DNA of 64,000 nt from Sediminibacter sp. Hel_I_10 (lineage in GTDB: Bacteria > Bacteroidota > Bacteroidia > Flavobacteriales > Flavobacteriaceae): the NCBI RefSeq assembly GCF_000688335.1, contig NZ_JHZX01000001.1:3782001-3846000 (forward strand), in the 5' to 3' direction. Positions 1-7,655 of this stretch are shown one piece after another (within the stretch, counting starts at the first letter, position 1; every line of letters starts with the position of its first letter). A program made the translations under genes and the position numbers. The notes beneath the pieces were generated by a model that had not been told where the DNA came from, searched no databases, and worked only from the letters and a program-made list of their open reading frames with translations.

Positions 1-1
1 C

Positions 2-598
2 AGACATCCTGAAATAGAATATTTAGGATTTCCGTTTTCCATTTCAGAGAATTTTCAAATGCGAAATACCCATAAGACCATTGCGCAATCGGTAATCACG
101 CTTTCTGAAATTTTAGAACTTGCCAATAAGAATCATAAAAAAGTAGTGGTCTATATCTCTATGGGTTTTGGAAATCCCTATGGCGATCCCTGGAATGTGG
201 AGATCGTAGGAGAGTGGACAGAACGCTTGAGCGCTATGGGTGTAGAGATTTTATCGTTGAGTGATACTGTGGGGAGCTCAGACCCAGAGACCATTGATTA
301 TTTGTTTTCTAACCTTATTCCTAAATATCCCAAGATTGAATTTGGGGCACATTTGCACACCACGCCAACTACTTGGTTTGAAAAAATTGACGCTGCCTAT
401 AACGCTGGATGTATGAGATATGATGGCGCCATACAAGGCTTTGGAGGTTGCCCGATGGCAAAGGATGAACTTACGGGAAACATGCCTACAGAAAAATTAC
501 TATCTTATTTTACTTCAAAAAAAGAAAATACCTTGCATGCTATGAGTTTTGAAAGTGCTTATAACGAGGCTACAAAAATCTTCAAAGCTTATCACTAA
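2..598 (+). CDS. Hydroxymethylglutaryl-CoA lyase, C-terminal part (5' end outside window)
   Basis: The reading frame is open from base 2, before any start codon, so the gene begins upstream of the window; about 198 residues are visible. HMG-CoA lyase splits HMG-CoA into acetoacetate and acetyl-CoA, the last step of leucine breakdown, in the cytoplasm. The TIM-barrel end carries the metal-binding HLH motif (FGAHLHTT) and the family signature GGCPMAKDELTGN, whose cysteine is the catalytic Cys of the family. The end of the protein looks complete. No terminator hairpin is evident directly after the stop. Homocitrate synthase-type relatives share the fold, but the GGCP...GN signature favours HMG-CoA lyase. 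Confidence 0.9.
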   Translation, partial: RHPEIEYLGFPFSISENFQMRNTHKTIAQSVITLSEILELANKNHKKVVVYISMGFGNPYGDPWNVEIVGEWTERLSAMGVEILSLSDTVGSSDPETIDYLFSNLIPKYPKIEFGAHLHTTPTTWFEKIDAAYNAGCMRYDGAIQGFGGCPMAKDELTGNMPTEKLLSYFTSKKENTLHAMSFESAYNEATKIFKAYH

Positions 599-612
599 AG
601 ATAACAACTTAT

Positions 613-698
613 AAAGTTTATTTTTTATAATTATCTTTTTTTTCAAGACCTTATTGAGGTGTTTAAAAGTTTATTTAAACTTAATCTAAATAAACTTT
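613..698. promoter_or_regulatory. Candidate operator: AAAGTTTATTTA direct copy and perfect inverted repeat
   Basis: A 12-base arm AAAGTTTATTTA (666-677) and its exact reverse complement TAAATAAACTTT (687-698) are separated by 9 bases. A further direct copy of the first 11 bases lies at 613-623. The right arm overlaps the -33 TTTG (696-699) of the promoter of the next gene, a position where a bound repressor would block transcription. Regulation by iron is inferred from the genes downstream; the regulator is unknown. Confidence 0.5.
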
Positions 699-726
699 GA
701 TGATTAAAAGATGTGTTTTATTTTTG
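696..726 (+). promoter_or_regulatory. Bacteroidota-type promoter of the DUF4856/iron cluster
   Basis: TTTG at 696-699, a 19-base spacer and TATTTTTG at 719-726 match the TTTG-N19-TAnnTTTG consensus of Bacteroidota primary-sigma promoters. A leader of about 55 bases would follow before the ATG at 787. Confidence 0.7.
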
Positions 727-786
727 CAATCAAAATGCAATAATTGTTTGTATCAAGTCTAAATAAAAACAGTCAATTAACAACAC

Positions 787-1986
787 ATGAAAAAAATCGC
801 CTTAAGTTTATTAGCCATTTCAGCTTTATTTACGTCATGCTCTAATGATGATGACAATACTATAACACAACCACAAGTGCTAGCTCCTGTAAGCTATACG
901 TTTGAGAGAAACGGAGAGTCTACAGTAGATTTCAACGGTCAAACCACACGAATTGCTATGGCTGGTGAATTGGCGTCAGCACTATTGGTAGAATCAAATA
1001 CAGAAACGCAACTAGATGGCATGTTTGCTCATGTTGAAGGAAACAATGATTTTGAAGATGCAGATTTAAACGCATCAGATAAAAGTGTTAGGTCTAAAGT
1101 TGCTGCGTCTAAAGATTATTTTTCTTCTAACGTAACACTTTCAAACACTATAAAAGCAGATTTTGATTTCTGGATTGAAGATCAAGCCAACAACGTTTTC
1201 CCAAATTGGAATAGCATTGCAACCGCAGGAAATGCAGGACAATTGCAACAAGCAGGTGGTGGCGCCATACGATATATAAACGCCAAGGGTTTTGAAAACA
1301 ATCAATTGGTCTCTAAAGGATTAATTGGTGGATTAATGATTGATCAAATCCTAAATAACTACTTAAGTACGGCAGTTTTAGACGAAGGTTCTAATATTGA
1401 AGATAATAATTCTGGTGTTGTAGTAGTAGACAAGACTTACACAACTATGGAGCACAAATGGGATGAAGCTTTTGGATATTTGTATGGTGCAGAAGCAGAT
1501 GCATCAATGCCTGTTTTAGGAGCAGATTCTTTTCTTAATGAGTATTTAGATCGTTTGGAGGCAGATGAAGATTTCTCAGGAATCGCGCAAACTGTTTTTG
1601 ATGCCTTTAAATTAGGCCGTGCTGCTATTGTTGCTAAAGATTATGATTTAAGAGATGCACAAGCAAACATTATAAAAACCAACTTGTCATTAATACCTGC
1701 TGTAAGAGCAGTACACTATTTACAAGCAGGAAAAGTGAAATTAGATGAGGGTGATATGGCTAGTGCATTTCACCAGCTCTCTGAAGGTTTTGGATTTGTC
1801 TACAGCTTACAGTTTACAAGACAACCAAACTCAGCTAATCCTTATTTTACAAATGCAGAAGTCATGGCTTATATCGCAGAACTTTCAGCAGAAAATGGGT
1901 TTTGGGATGTTACACCAGAAACTTTAGAGAGCATCTCTCAAGAAATTGCTGCACGTTTCAACTTTACTGTTGAAGCAGCAAACTAA
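787..1986 (+). CDS. DUF4856 family lipoprotein
   Basis: 399 residues with a type II signal peptide: MKKIALSLLAISALFTSC, lipidated at Cys18 and followed by SNDDDN, an acidic stretch of the kind often seen on flavobacterial lipoproteins. The mature part resembles the DUF4856 family of Bacteroidota, mostly helical proteins of about 400 residues with no known function. Its helices with conserved Trp/Asn/Gly pieces are reminiscent of imelysins, but no relationship is proven here. It is the first gene of a run with an imelysin lipoprotein, a gamma-carboxylase-like enzyme and a TonB receptor, so a role in iron or other metal uptake at the outer membrane is inferred. A palindromic operator candidate sits at its promoter. 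Confidence 0.8.
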   Translation: MKKIALSLLAISALFTSCSNDDDNTITQPQVLAPVSYTFERNGESTVDFNGQTTRIAMAGELASALLVESNTETQLDGMFAHVEGNNDFEDADLNASDKSVRSKVAASKDYFSSNVTLSNTIKADFDFWIEDQANNVFPNWNSIATAGNAGQLQQAGGGAIRYINAKGFENNQLVSKGLIGGLMIDQILNNYLSTAVLDEGSNIEDNNSGVVVVDKTYTTMEHKWDEAFGYLYGAEADASMPVLGADSFLNEYLDRLEADEDFSGIAQTVFDAFKLGRAAIVAKDYDLRDAQANIIKTNLSLIPAVRAVHYLQAGKVKLDEGDMASAFHQLSEGFGFVYSLQFTRQPNSANPYFTNAEVMAYIAELSAENGFWDVTPETLESISQEIAARFNFTVEAAN

Positions 1987-2025
1987 ATACTGAGTTGATC
2001 TCAAAAGCAAATAGTTCTCATTAGG

Positions 2026-2052
2026 TTGAACGTATTTGCATGTTTATCTTTG
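2026..2052 (+). promoter_or_regulatory. Promoter of the imelysin gene
   Basis: TTG at 2026-2028, 16 bases, then TATCTTTG at 2045-2052. This places the transcript start after about 2055 and excludes the in-frame TTG at 2026 as start codon, fixing the start at the ATG at 2077. Confidence 0.65.
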
Positions 2053-2076
2053 CAAAATGAAAAAGAAAAAGAAATT

Positions 2077-3201
2077 ATGATGAAGAAAATTGTTTTAAGC
2101 TTATTTACAATTGCGCTATTAATTGCCTGTTCAGAGTCTGATGACTCTGGATCTGGAACATCGTCAGATGGTTTTGACCGTCAAGCCATGTTGACCAATT
2201 GGGCAGATAATATTATTGTTCCAGCTTTTCAAGATTTAAATTCAGATTTAGCAGTATTAAAAACGGATAAAGATGCGTTTTTAGCAACTCCAAATCAAAC
2301 CACTTTAGATGCTTTAAGAACCTCTTGGTTAGAATCTTATAAGACTTGGCAGTATGTAGAGATGTTTGATATTGGTAAAGCAGAAGAGCTTAACTATGCA
2401 GATCAAATGAATATTTATCCTGCAAACATTACTAATATTCAAAATAATATTGCTCTTGGAGCGGGTAATTACAATCTGGCGGCACCAAGCAATAATTCAT
2501 CTGTGGGTTTCCCTGCTGTAGACTATATGTTATATGGTATTGCAAATACTGATGCAGAGATTATAGGCGCATTTTCAACCGATTCAAATTTTGAGAATAA
2601 TAAGACATATTTGTCTAATCTTATAGATAGAATGGATGCTTTGAGCCTTTTAATAACTAACGATTGGTTGACAAACTATCGAGATGTTTTTGTTAATAGT
2701 ACAGCAAATACAGCTACAAGTTCTACAAATAAATTGACCAATGATTTCATATTTTACTATGAGAAAGGATTGAGAGCTAATAAATTTGGTATTCCGGCAG
2801 GTGTATTTTCATCAACGCCTTTAAATACTAAAGTAGAAGCATTTTATAATGAAGAAGTATCTAAAGTTTTGGCTGATGAGGCTTTAAAAGCGGTACAAGA
2901 TTTCTTTAATGGTAAAGCTTACAATTCAGCGTCTACTGGAGAAAGTTTTCATTCGTATTTGGATTATTTAAATACTATCAAAGAAGGTGAGGATCTAAGT
3001 ACGATCATAAATAATCAATTTAATACCGCAGAGGGAAAAATTCAAGTTTTAGATAATAATTTTTCACAGCAGATCATCACTAACAATAATAAAATGACTG
3101 AGGCTTATGATGAACTTCAAAAAGCAGTGGTCTTGTTAAAAGTAGATATGGTGCAAGCCTTAAATATAAGTGTTGATTTCATTGACGCAGATGGCGATTA
3201 A
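2077..3201 (+). CDS. Imelysin-family lipoprotein (IrpA/EfeO-like, probable iron binding)
   Basis: 374 residues from the ATG at 2077 (2080 is also possible). A type II signal peptide ends in LLIAC, followed by SESDDSG. The mature part is helical and shows the imelysin hallmarks: LTNWADNIIVPAF near the start and the GFPAVDYMLYG motif at about residue 144, the counterpart of the GxHxxE/GFxAxE motif of the family. Bacteroidota imelysins commonly carry such altered residues, so the metal-binding residue set is uncertain. Imelysins are iron-regulated periplasmic or surface proteins. It has its own promoter and is followed by a strong terminator, so it can be expressed apart from the downstream membrane genes. 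Confidence 0.85.
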   Translation: MMKKIVLSLFTIALLIACSESDDSGSGTSSDGFDRQAMLTNWADNIIVPAFQDLNSDLAVLKTDKDAFLATPNQTTLDALRTSWLESYKTWQYVEMFDIGKAEELNYADQMNIYPANITNIQNNIALGAGNYNLAAPSNNSSVGFPAVDYMLYGIANTDAEIIGAFSTDSNFENNKTYLSNLIDRMDALSLLITNDWLTNYRDVFVNSTANTATSSTNKLTNDFIFYYEKGLRANKFGIPAGVFSSTPLNTKVEAFYNEEVSKVLADEALKAVQDFFNGKAYNSASTGESFHSYLDYLNTIKEGEDLSTIINNQFNTAEGKIQVLDNNFSQQIITNNNKMTEAYDELQKAVVLLKVDMVQALNISVDFIDADGD

Positions 3202-3223
3202 TAACTATTAACATATGATACTT

Positions 3224-3266
3224 AAGATTCTTTAGGGACATAATTCTCTAAAGAATCTTTTTTTTT
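3224..3266 (+). terminator. Intrinsic terminator directly before a start codon
   Basis: AAGATTCTTTAG (3224-3235) pairs perfectly over 12 bp with CTAAAGAATCTT (3248-3259), with a 12-base loop and a run of T to 3266. The ATG of the next gene begins at 3268, one base after the T-run. Either it separates the lipoproteins from the membrane genes, or it acts as an attenuator with partial read-through. Confidence 0.85.
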
Positions 3267-3267
3267 A

Positions 3268-4635
3268 ATGACCACAACAATCAAAACATATCTCAATACA
3301 ACTACCAATGCTGCGCCTCTTGCAGTATTTCGTGTATTTTTTGGTATCATGATGTGTTTTAGTCTTATCAGGTTCTGGTATCACGGCTGGATTGAAAAAT
3401 TTTATATTCAACCTAAATTCCATTTCAAATATTATGGTTTTGAATGGGTCAAATCTTTAGGAGAGTATAATTATCTGCTCTTTTTTTTCTGCGGAATCGC
3501 TGCGCTTTTTGTCGCATTGGGATTAAAATACAGAATAGCTATTATCGCCTTCTTTTTGAGTTTTACTTATATTGAACTCATTGACAAAACCACCTATCTC
3601 AATCATTACTATTTTATAAGTGTACTTAGTTTTTTAATGATTTTTCTACCTGCAAACGCTAAATTTTCAGTAGATAATTTACTTCGGAAAAACAGCTACC
3701 AAAACATCCCAAATTGGACGATAGATAGCATTAAATTATTATTAGGTATCGTCTATTTCTACGCAGGAATTGCAAAATTAAATAGCGATTGGTTACTTAG
3801 GGCAATGCCTTTAAAAATGTGGTTGCCCTCAAAATACGACTTACCGTTTATAGGTCATAATCTCATGCAACAAGATTGGTTTCATTACGCGATGAGCTGG
3901 TCTGGAATGCTATATGACCTCGCAATTCCGTTTTTGTTATTGTATAAGCGCACTCGTGTTTTTGCCTTTGTTTTAGTGGTTATTTTCCATGTGTTTACAC
4001 GTGTCTTATTCTCCATTGGCATGTTTCCATATATTATGATTGTTGCGACATTAATCTTTTTTGATGCTAGCGTTCACGAAAAAATAATTGCCATAATCAA
4101 GCGTACGATCAAACCTTTCCGAAGAAAAGTGAAAGCGTTCCAAACAATTGAAACGTACCGGTTTTCAAACCGAAAGATTATAGTCTCAATTATTGCTGTG
4201 TTCTTTGCATTTCAGATGGTATTTCCATTTCGGTATTTGTGTTATAAGAACGAATTGTTTTGGACGGAGGAAGGCTACAGACTATCATGGCGAGTTATGC
4301 TCATGGAGAAAGCAGGATTGGCAACGTTTAAAGTCGTAAATTCTAAAACCGGATCGTTTTTCTACGTGGAAAACTCTGATTTTTTATCAGCACTTCAAGA
4401 AAAGCAGATGAGTTTTCAACCTGATTTTATTTTAGAATACGCGCATTTTTTAGGAGATCATTTTACAGCCCAAGGCCATGAAAACGTGCAGATTTTTGTA
4501 GATAGTTTTGTGGCATTAAACGGTAGATTGAGTCAGCAGTATATTGATCCAACCGTAGATTTATATCAAGAAAAAGAATCATTTAAACCCAAAGATTGGA
4601 TATTACCATTTAAAGATGAGATTAAAGGATTTTAA
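3268..4635 (+). CDS. Vitamin-K-dependent gamma-carboxylase-like integral membrane protein (HTTM domain)
   Basis: 455 residues. The N-terminal ~280 residues form a multi-helix HTTM membrane domain; the C-terminal ~150 are soluble. Resemblance to human GGCX runs along the whole length: DKTTYLNHYY, SVDNLL, VYFYAGIAKLNSDW, FSIGMFPYIM, a YRLSWRVML stretch and the late VDSFVALNGRLSQQYIDP segment. His113 and Lys170 fall where GGCX has His160 and the catalytic base Lys218. GGCX carboxylates Glu side chains using reduced vitamin K, CO2 and O2; flavobacteria hold menaquinone in the inner membrane. Whether this protein carboxylates Glu is unknown; some bacterial homologues may do only part of the chemistry. 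The ATG at 3268 is the only plausible start. The gene overlaps the TonB receptor by 20 bases, so the two are probably translated from one mRNA. Confidence 0.85.
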   Translation: MTTTIKTYLNTTTNAAPLAVFRVFFGIMMCFSLIRFWYHGWIEKFYIQPKFHFKYYGFEWVKSLGEYNYLLFFFCGIAALFVALGLKYRIAIIAFFLSFTYIELIDKTTYLNHYYFISVLSFLMIFLPANAKFSVDNLLRKNSYQNIPNWTIDSIKLLLGIVYFYAGIAKLNSDWLLRAMPLKMWLPSKYDLPFIGHNLMQQDWFHYAMSWSGMLYDLAIPFLLLYKRTRVFAFVLVVIFHVFTRVLFSIGMFPYIMIVATLIFFDASVHEKIIAIIKRTIKPFRRKVKAFQTIETYRFSNRKIIVSIIAVFFAFQMVFPFRYLCYKNELFWTEEGYRLSWRVMLMEKAGLATFKVVNSKTGSFFYVENSDFLSALQEKQMSFQPDFILEYAHFLGDHFTAQGHENVQIFVDSFVALNGRLSQQYIDPTVDLYQEKESFKPKDWILPFKDEIKGF

Positions 4636-7042
4636 ATTAATTATAGCGTTTATTTTATTCAGTTTGCCAATTTTTGGCCAGACTGAAATTTCGGGTTATA
4701 TCACAAATGCAAATAACAACGAGGTCATCTCAAATGTTCAGGTGTATGATAAGGTTTCGGGGTTGTTGACCACCTCAGATGGTAATGGGTTCTATCAATT
4801 GTTTACTGATAAATCACAATTGACTTTAGTGTTTTACATTTCAGAATTTGAAATTTTAGAATTAGAGCAAACGGTTACAAAAGATATAGCGCTTAATATT
4901 ACGCTACAGCCTTTGCAAGAAAACCTTTCAGAAATAATAATTAACGCAAGACGTGCAAAAGTTTTTGAGCTCAATAGATTAAAAGACGTTGAAGAAACTG
5001 CCATTTATGCTGGTAAAAAAACAGAGGTTATTCTCGTGGATCAATCTATGGCAAATTTGGCCACCAATAATACGCGCCAACTTTATAGTCAGGTTGCAGG
5101 GTTGAATATTTACCAAAATGATGATGCAGGACTGCAGCTCAATATTGGAGGTCGTGGTCTAGACCCAAACCGAACCGCCAATTTCAATACCAGACAAAAT
5201 GGTTATGATATTAGTGCAGATGTTTTGGGGTATCCAGAGAGTTACTACACACCAGCGGCAGAGGGTTTAAAAGAAATTCAAGTGGTAAGAGGTGCTGCCT
5301 CGCTTCAATATGGAACGCAGTTTGGCGGACTCATCAACTTTAAAACAAAAGATCCGAACCCCAGTAAACCCTTAGAGTTAATTTCGAGAAATACATTGGG
5401 CAGTTTCGGTTTGTATACCAATTTTACAAGCTTGAGCGGCACCAAGGATAAATTTAGTTATTACACGTATTTCAATTACAAAAAAGGGGATGGGTTTAGA
5501 CCAAATTCTGAGTTTGAATCTAAAAATGTTTTTGCACATTTAGGTTACAAGTTCAATGAAAAAACGAATATTTCGGCAGAGTTTACCCATTTATATTATC
5601 TCGCTCAACAAGGTGGCGGATTGACAGATTCACAGTTCAATGAGGATGCTCTTCAAAGTAACAGATCGCGCAATTGGTTTAAGGTGAATTGGTTGTTGTA
5701 TAACCTAAAGTTGAGTCATAAATTTTCAGAAAAAACAAACTTTACCTTTAATGCTTTTGGGCTTAATGCGTCGCGCGATGCACTGGGTTTTAGAACCAAT
5801 CGGGTAGATCAAATTGATCCTAATGAAGAGCGCGATTTGATTAAAGGAGATTTTAAAAACTATGGAGCCGAGGCTAGATTGCTGAGTGAGTATAAGTTTT
5901 TTGGAAAAGAAGCGACATTCCTAATTGGTTCTAAATTTTACAAAGCGAATAATAACGAACAACAAGGTCCTGGATCTGATGGTATTGGGCCAGATTTTGA
6001 ATTCTACAATGATCAGTTTCCGAATTATCCATCACAGTCAAACTTTGATTTTCCTAATCTCAATGTGGCTGTTTTTGGCGAAAATATCTTTTATCTAAAT
6101 GATAAATTCTCGGTAACCCCTGGTTTTCGTTTTGAATATATAAAAACAGAAAGCGAAGGTTTTTTCAAACGCATCAACACTGACGCGGCAGGTAATGTAA
6201 TCTTTGAAGAAACGATTGAAGACAATCGTGATTTTGAACGCAATTTTGTTTTATTGGGTGTTGGGCTAAGTTATAAACCAACAACGGCCTTAGAAATTTA
6301 CGGAAACATATCGCAGAATTATCGATCGGTCACATTCTCAGATATTAACATTAATAATCCTGCTTTTGCAGTAAATCCCAATATTACAGATGAAGATGGT
6401 TTTACCGCAGATTTAGGCTTTAGAGGAAACTATAAAAATATAATCTCTTACGATTTAGGCGCTTTTGCATTGTTCTATAATGGACGAATTGGTTTTATAC
6501 AGAAAGAATTTGATAATGGAAGAATTATTAGTGAACGGGGCAATATAGGAGATGCAAGAATAGTAGGCATCGAATCTCTGGTGGATTTTAATCTGAAGAA
6601 AATTTTGAAAATGACTAATGATTTCAGCTTAAATTATTTTGTAAACGCATCTTTTATTTCTTCGGAATATACCCAATCGCAACAAGCAGGATTAGAAGGC
6701 AATGACGTAGAATTTGTGCCGGATGTAAATATCAAAACTGGATTAAGATTTGGATATAAAAATCTTCAGGCGAGTGCACAATATTCCTATTTAGGACGTC
6801 AATTTACAGATGCAACCAACTCTCAAGAAGCTAATTTAAGTGGTGTAATTGGTGCCATCCCACAATATGATATTTTGGATGTATCTTTATCTTATACTTA
6901 CAAACGATTTAAATTAGAAACCGGAATCAATAACCTTTTGGATGAGATCTATTTTACGCGAAGGGCTACTGGTTATCCTGGACCTGGAATCATTCCATCT
7001 TCACCGCGAAATTATTACGCGACCTTGCAGGTAAAATTTTAA
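4616..7042 (+). CDS. TonB-dependent outer-membrane receptor (FecA-like)
   Basis: 808 residues. A signal peptide of about 21 residues ends in FSLPIFGQ, followed by a carboxypeptidase-regulatory-like beta domain (about 23-108, common on Bacteroidota receptors), a plug domain (about 130-250, with LNIGGRGLDPNR and IQVVRGAASLQYG), and a 22-strand type barrel ending in the usual terminal Phe (LQVKF). The plug resembles ferric dicitrate/siderophore receptors more than SusC. There is no N-terminal signalling extension and no anti-sigma gene nearby, so no FecIR-type loop. The start lies inside the end of the gamma-carboxylase gene. Substrate is not readable from sequence; iron is inferred from the imelysin upstream. 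Confidence 0.9.
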   Translation: MRLKDFKLIIAFILFSLPIFGQTEISGYITNANNNEVISNVQVYDKVSGLLTTSDGNGFYQLFTDKSQLTLVFYISEFEILELEQTVTKDIALNITLQPLQENLSEIIINARRAKVFELNRLKDVEETAIYAGKKTEVILVDQSMANLATNNTRQLYSQVAGLNIYQNDDAGLQLNIGGRGLDPNRTANFNTRQNGYDISADVLGYPESYYTPAAEGLKEIQVVRGAASLQYGTQFGGLINFKTKDPNPSKPLELISRNTLGSFGLYTNFTSLSGTKDKFSYYTYFNYKKGDGFRPNSEFESKNVFAHLGYKFNEKTNISAEFTHLYYLAQQGGGLTDSQFNEDALQSNRSRNWFKVNWLLYNLKLSHKFSEKTNFTFNAFGLNASRDALGFRTNRVDQIDPNEERDLIKGDFKNYGAEARLLSEYKFFGKEATFLIGSKFYKANNNEQQGPGSDGIGPDFEFYNDQFPNYPSQSNFDFPNLNVAVFGENIFYLNDKFSVTPGFRFEYIKTESEGFFKRINTDAAGNVIFEETIEDNRDFERNFVLLGVGLSYKPTTALEIYGNISQNYRSVTFSDININNPAFAVNPNITDEDGFTADLGFRGNYKNIISYDLGAFALFYNGRIGFIQKEFDNGRIISERGNIGDARIVGIESLVDFNLKKILKMTNDFSLNYFVNASFISSEYTQSQQAGLEGNDVEFVPDVNIKTGLRFGYKNLQASAQYSYLGRQFTDATNSQEANLSGVIGAIPQYDILDVSLSYTYKRFKLETGINNLLDEIYFTRRATGYPGPGIIPSSPRNYYATLQVKF

Positions 7043-7166
7043 TATAATTTTTTAGTCCATTCATCTGAAACAAATGATGTCTATTTTAATTAAAGAGAGA
7101 TAGTTGTATTTCTCGAAAAATAATTTCATTTTAGTTATCTCTTAATAACTTGATATATCTACCATC

Positions 7167-7604
7167 ATGAAGTTTTTGTTTCAATGTATAATTTTTTGTC
7201 TTTTATTAGTATCCTGCGGTGCTAAAAACCCAAAAATATTAAGCTCATCTACCAATAGCGTAAAATCATCTAGTGGTTATACGCCGTTTTTTGATATTAC
7301 AGCGTATTCAGAGGATGAAGAGTATGGGTTAATTGGGGAGAAACCGGTAAAAGTAGGTGAGATGAGCGTCCAAAATCAGTTACGTTATCTATCGTCTTTA
7401 GCTGGTCCCAATGGAGAAGAATTAAAGTTTCATAGAAGAGGATCTTGCTGCGGTTACAAAAGCGAAGGCGCTGCATTTGGATCTGCGCTAGTTGATGTTT
7501 ATGATGTAACTTATGATGGATTAAAGAAGCCCATTCAAATTTATATCAGTTTCTATGATTTTGAAACCTTATATATTCCTAAAGGTTTTACAAAGAGACT
7601 CTAG
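7167..7604 (+). CDS. Small hypothetical lipoprotein
   Basis: 145 residues with a type II signal peptide ending LLLVSC (Cys17). The mature protein is short and mixed alpha/beta, with a conserved-looking block FHRRGSCCGYKSEGA carrying a Cys-Cys pair, then a strand-rich tail ending IYISFYDFETLYIPKGF. The pattern recalls small flavobacterial lipoproteins of unknown function. It lies between the TonB receptor and guaB, 124 bases after the former, without a clear TAnnTTTG promoter. I assign no function. Confidence 0.75.
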   Translation: MKFLFQCIIFCLLLVSCGAKNPKILSSSTNSVKSSSGYTPFFDITAYSEDEEYGLIGEKPVKVGEMSVQNQLRYLSSLAGPNGEELKFHRRGSCCGYKSEGAAFGSALVDVYDVTYDGLKKPIQIYISFYDFETLYIPKGFTKRL

Positions 7605-7621
7605 ATATCGTATAAAAAACT

Positions 7622-7652
7622 TATCTTTGCACGCAATTATAAGCGTAATTGC
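7622..7652 (+). promoter_or_regulatory. guaB promoter and leader hairpin
   Basis: TATCTTTG at 7622-7629 is a good -7 element; no clear -33 TTG. The leader holds a perfect 7-bp inverted repeat, GCAATTA (7633-7639) and TAATTGC (7646-7652), ending three bases before the ATG, which could affect translation initiation. Confidence 0.6.
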
Positions 7653-7655
7653 AAC

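Noticed and set aside
648-660. Near-palindrome ACCTTATTGAGGT, similar to ACCTTATTAAGGT at 55958-55970
   Set aside because: Only two copies in unrelated settings; one mismatch; likely chance in AT-rich spacers.
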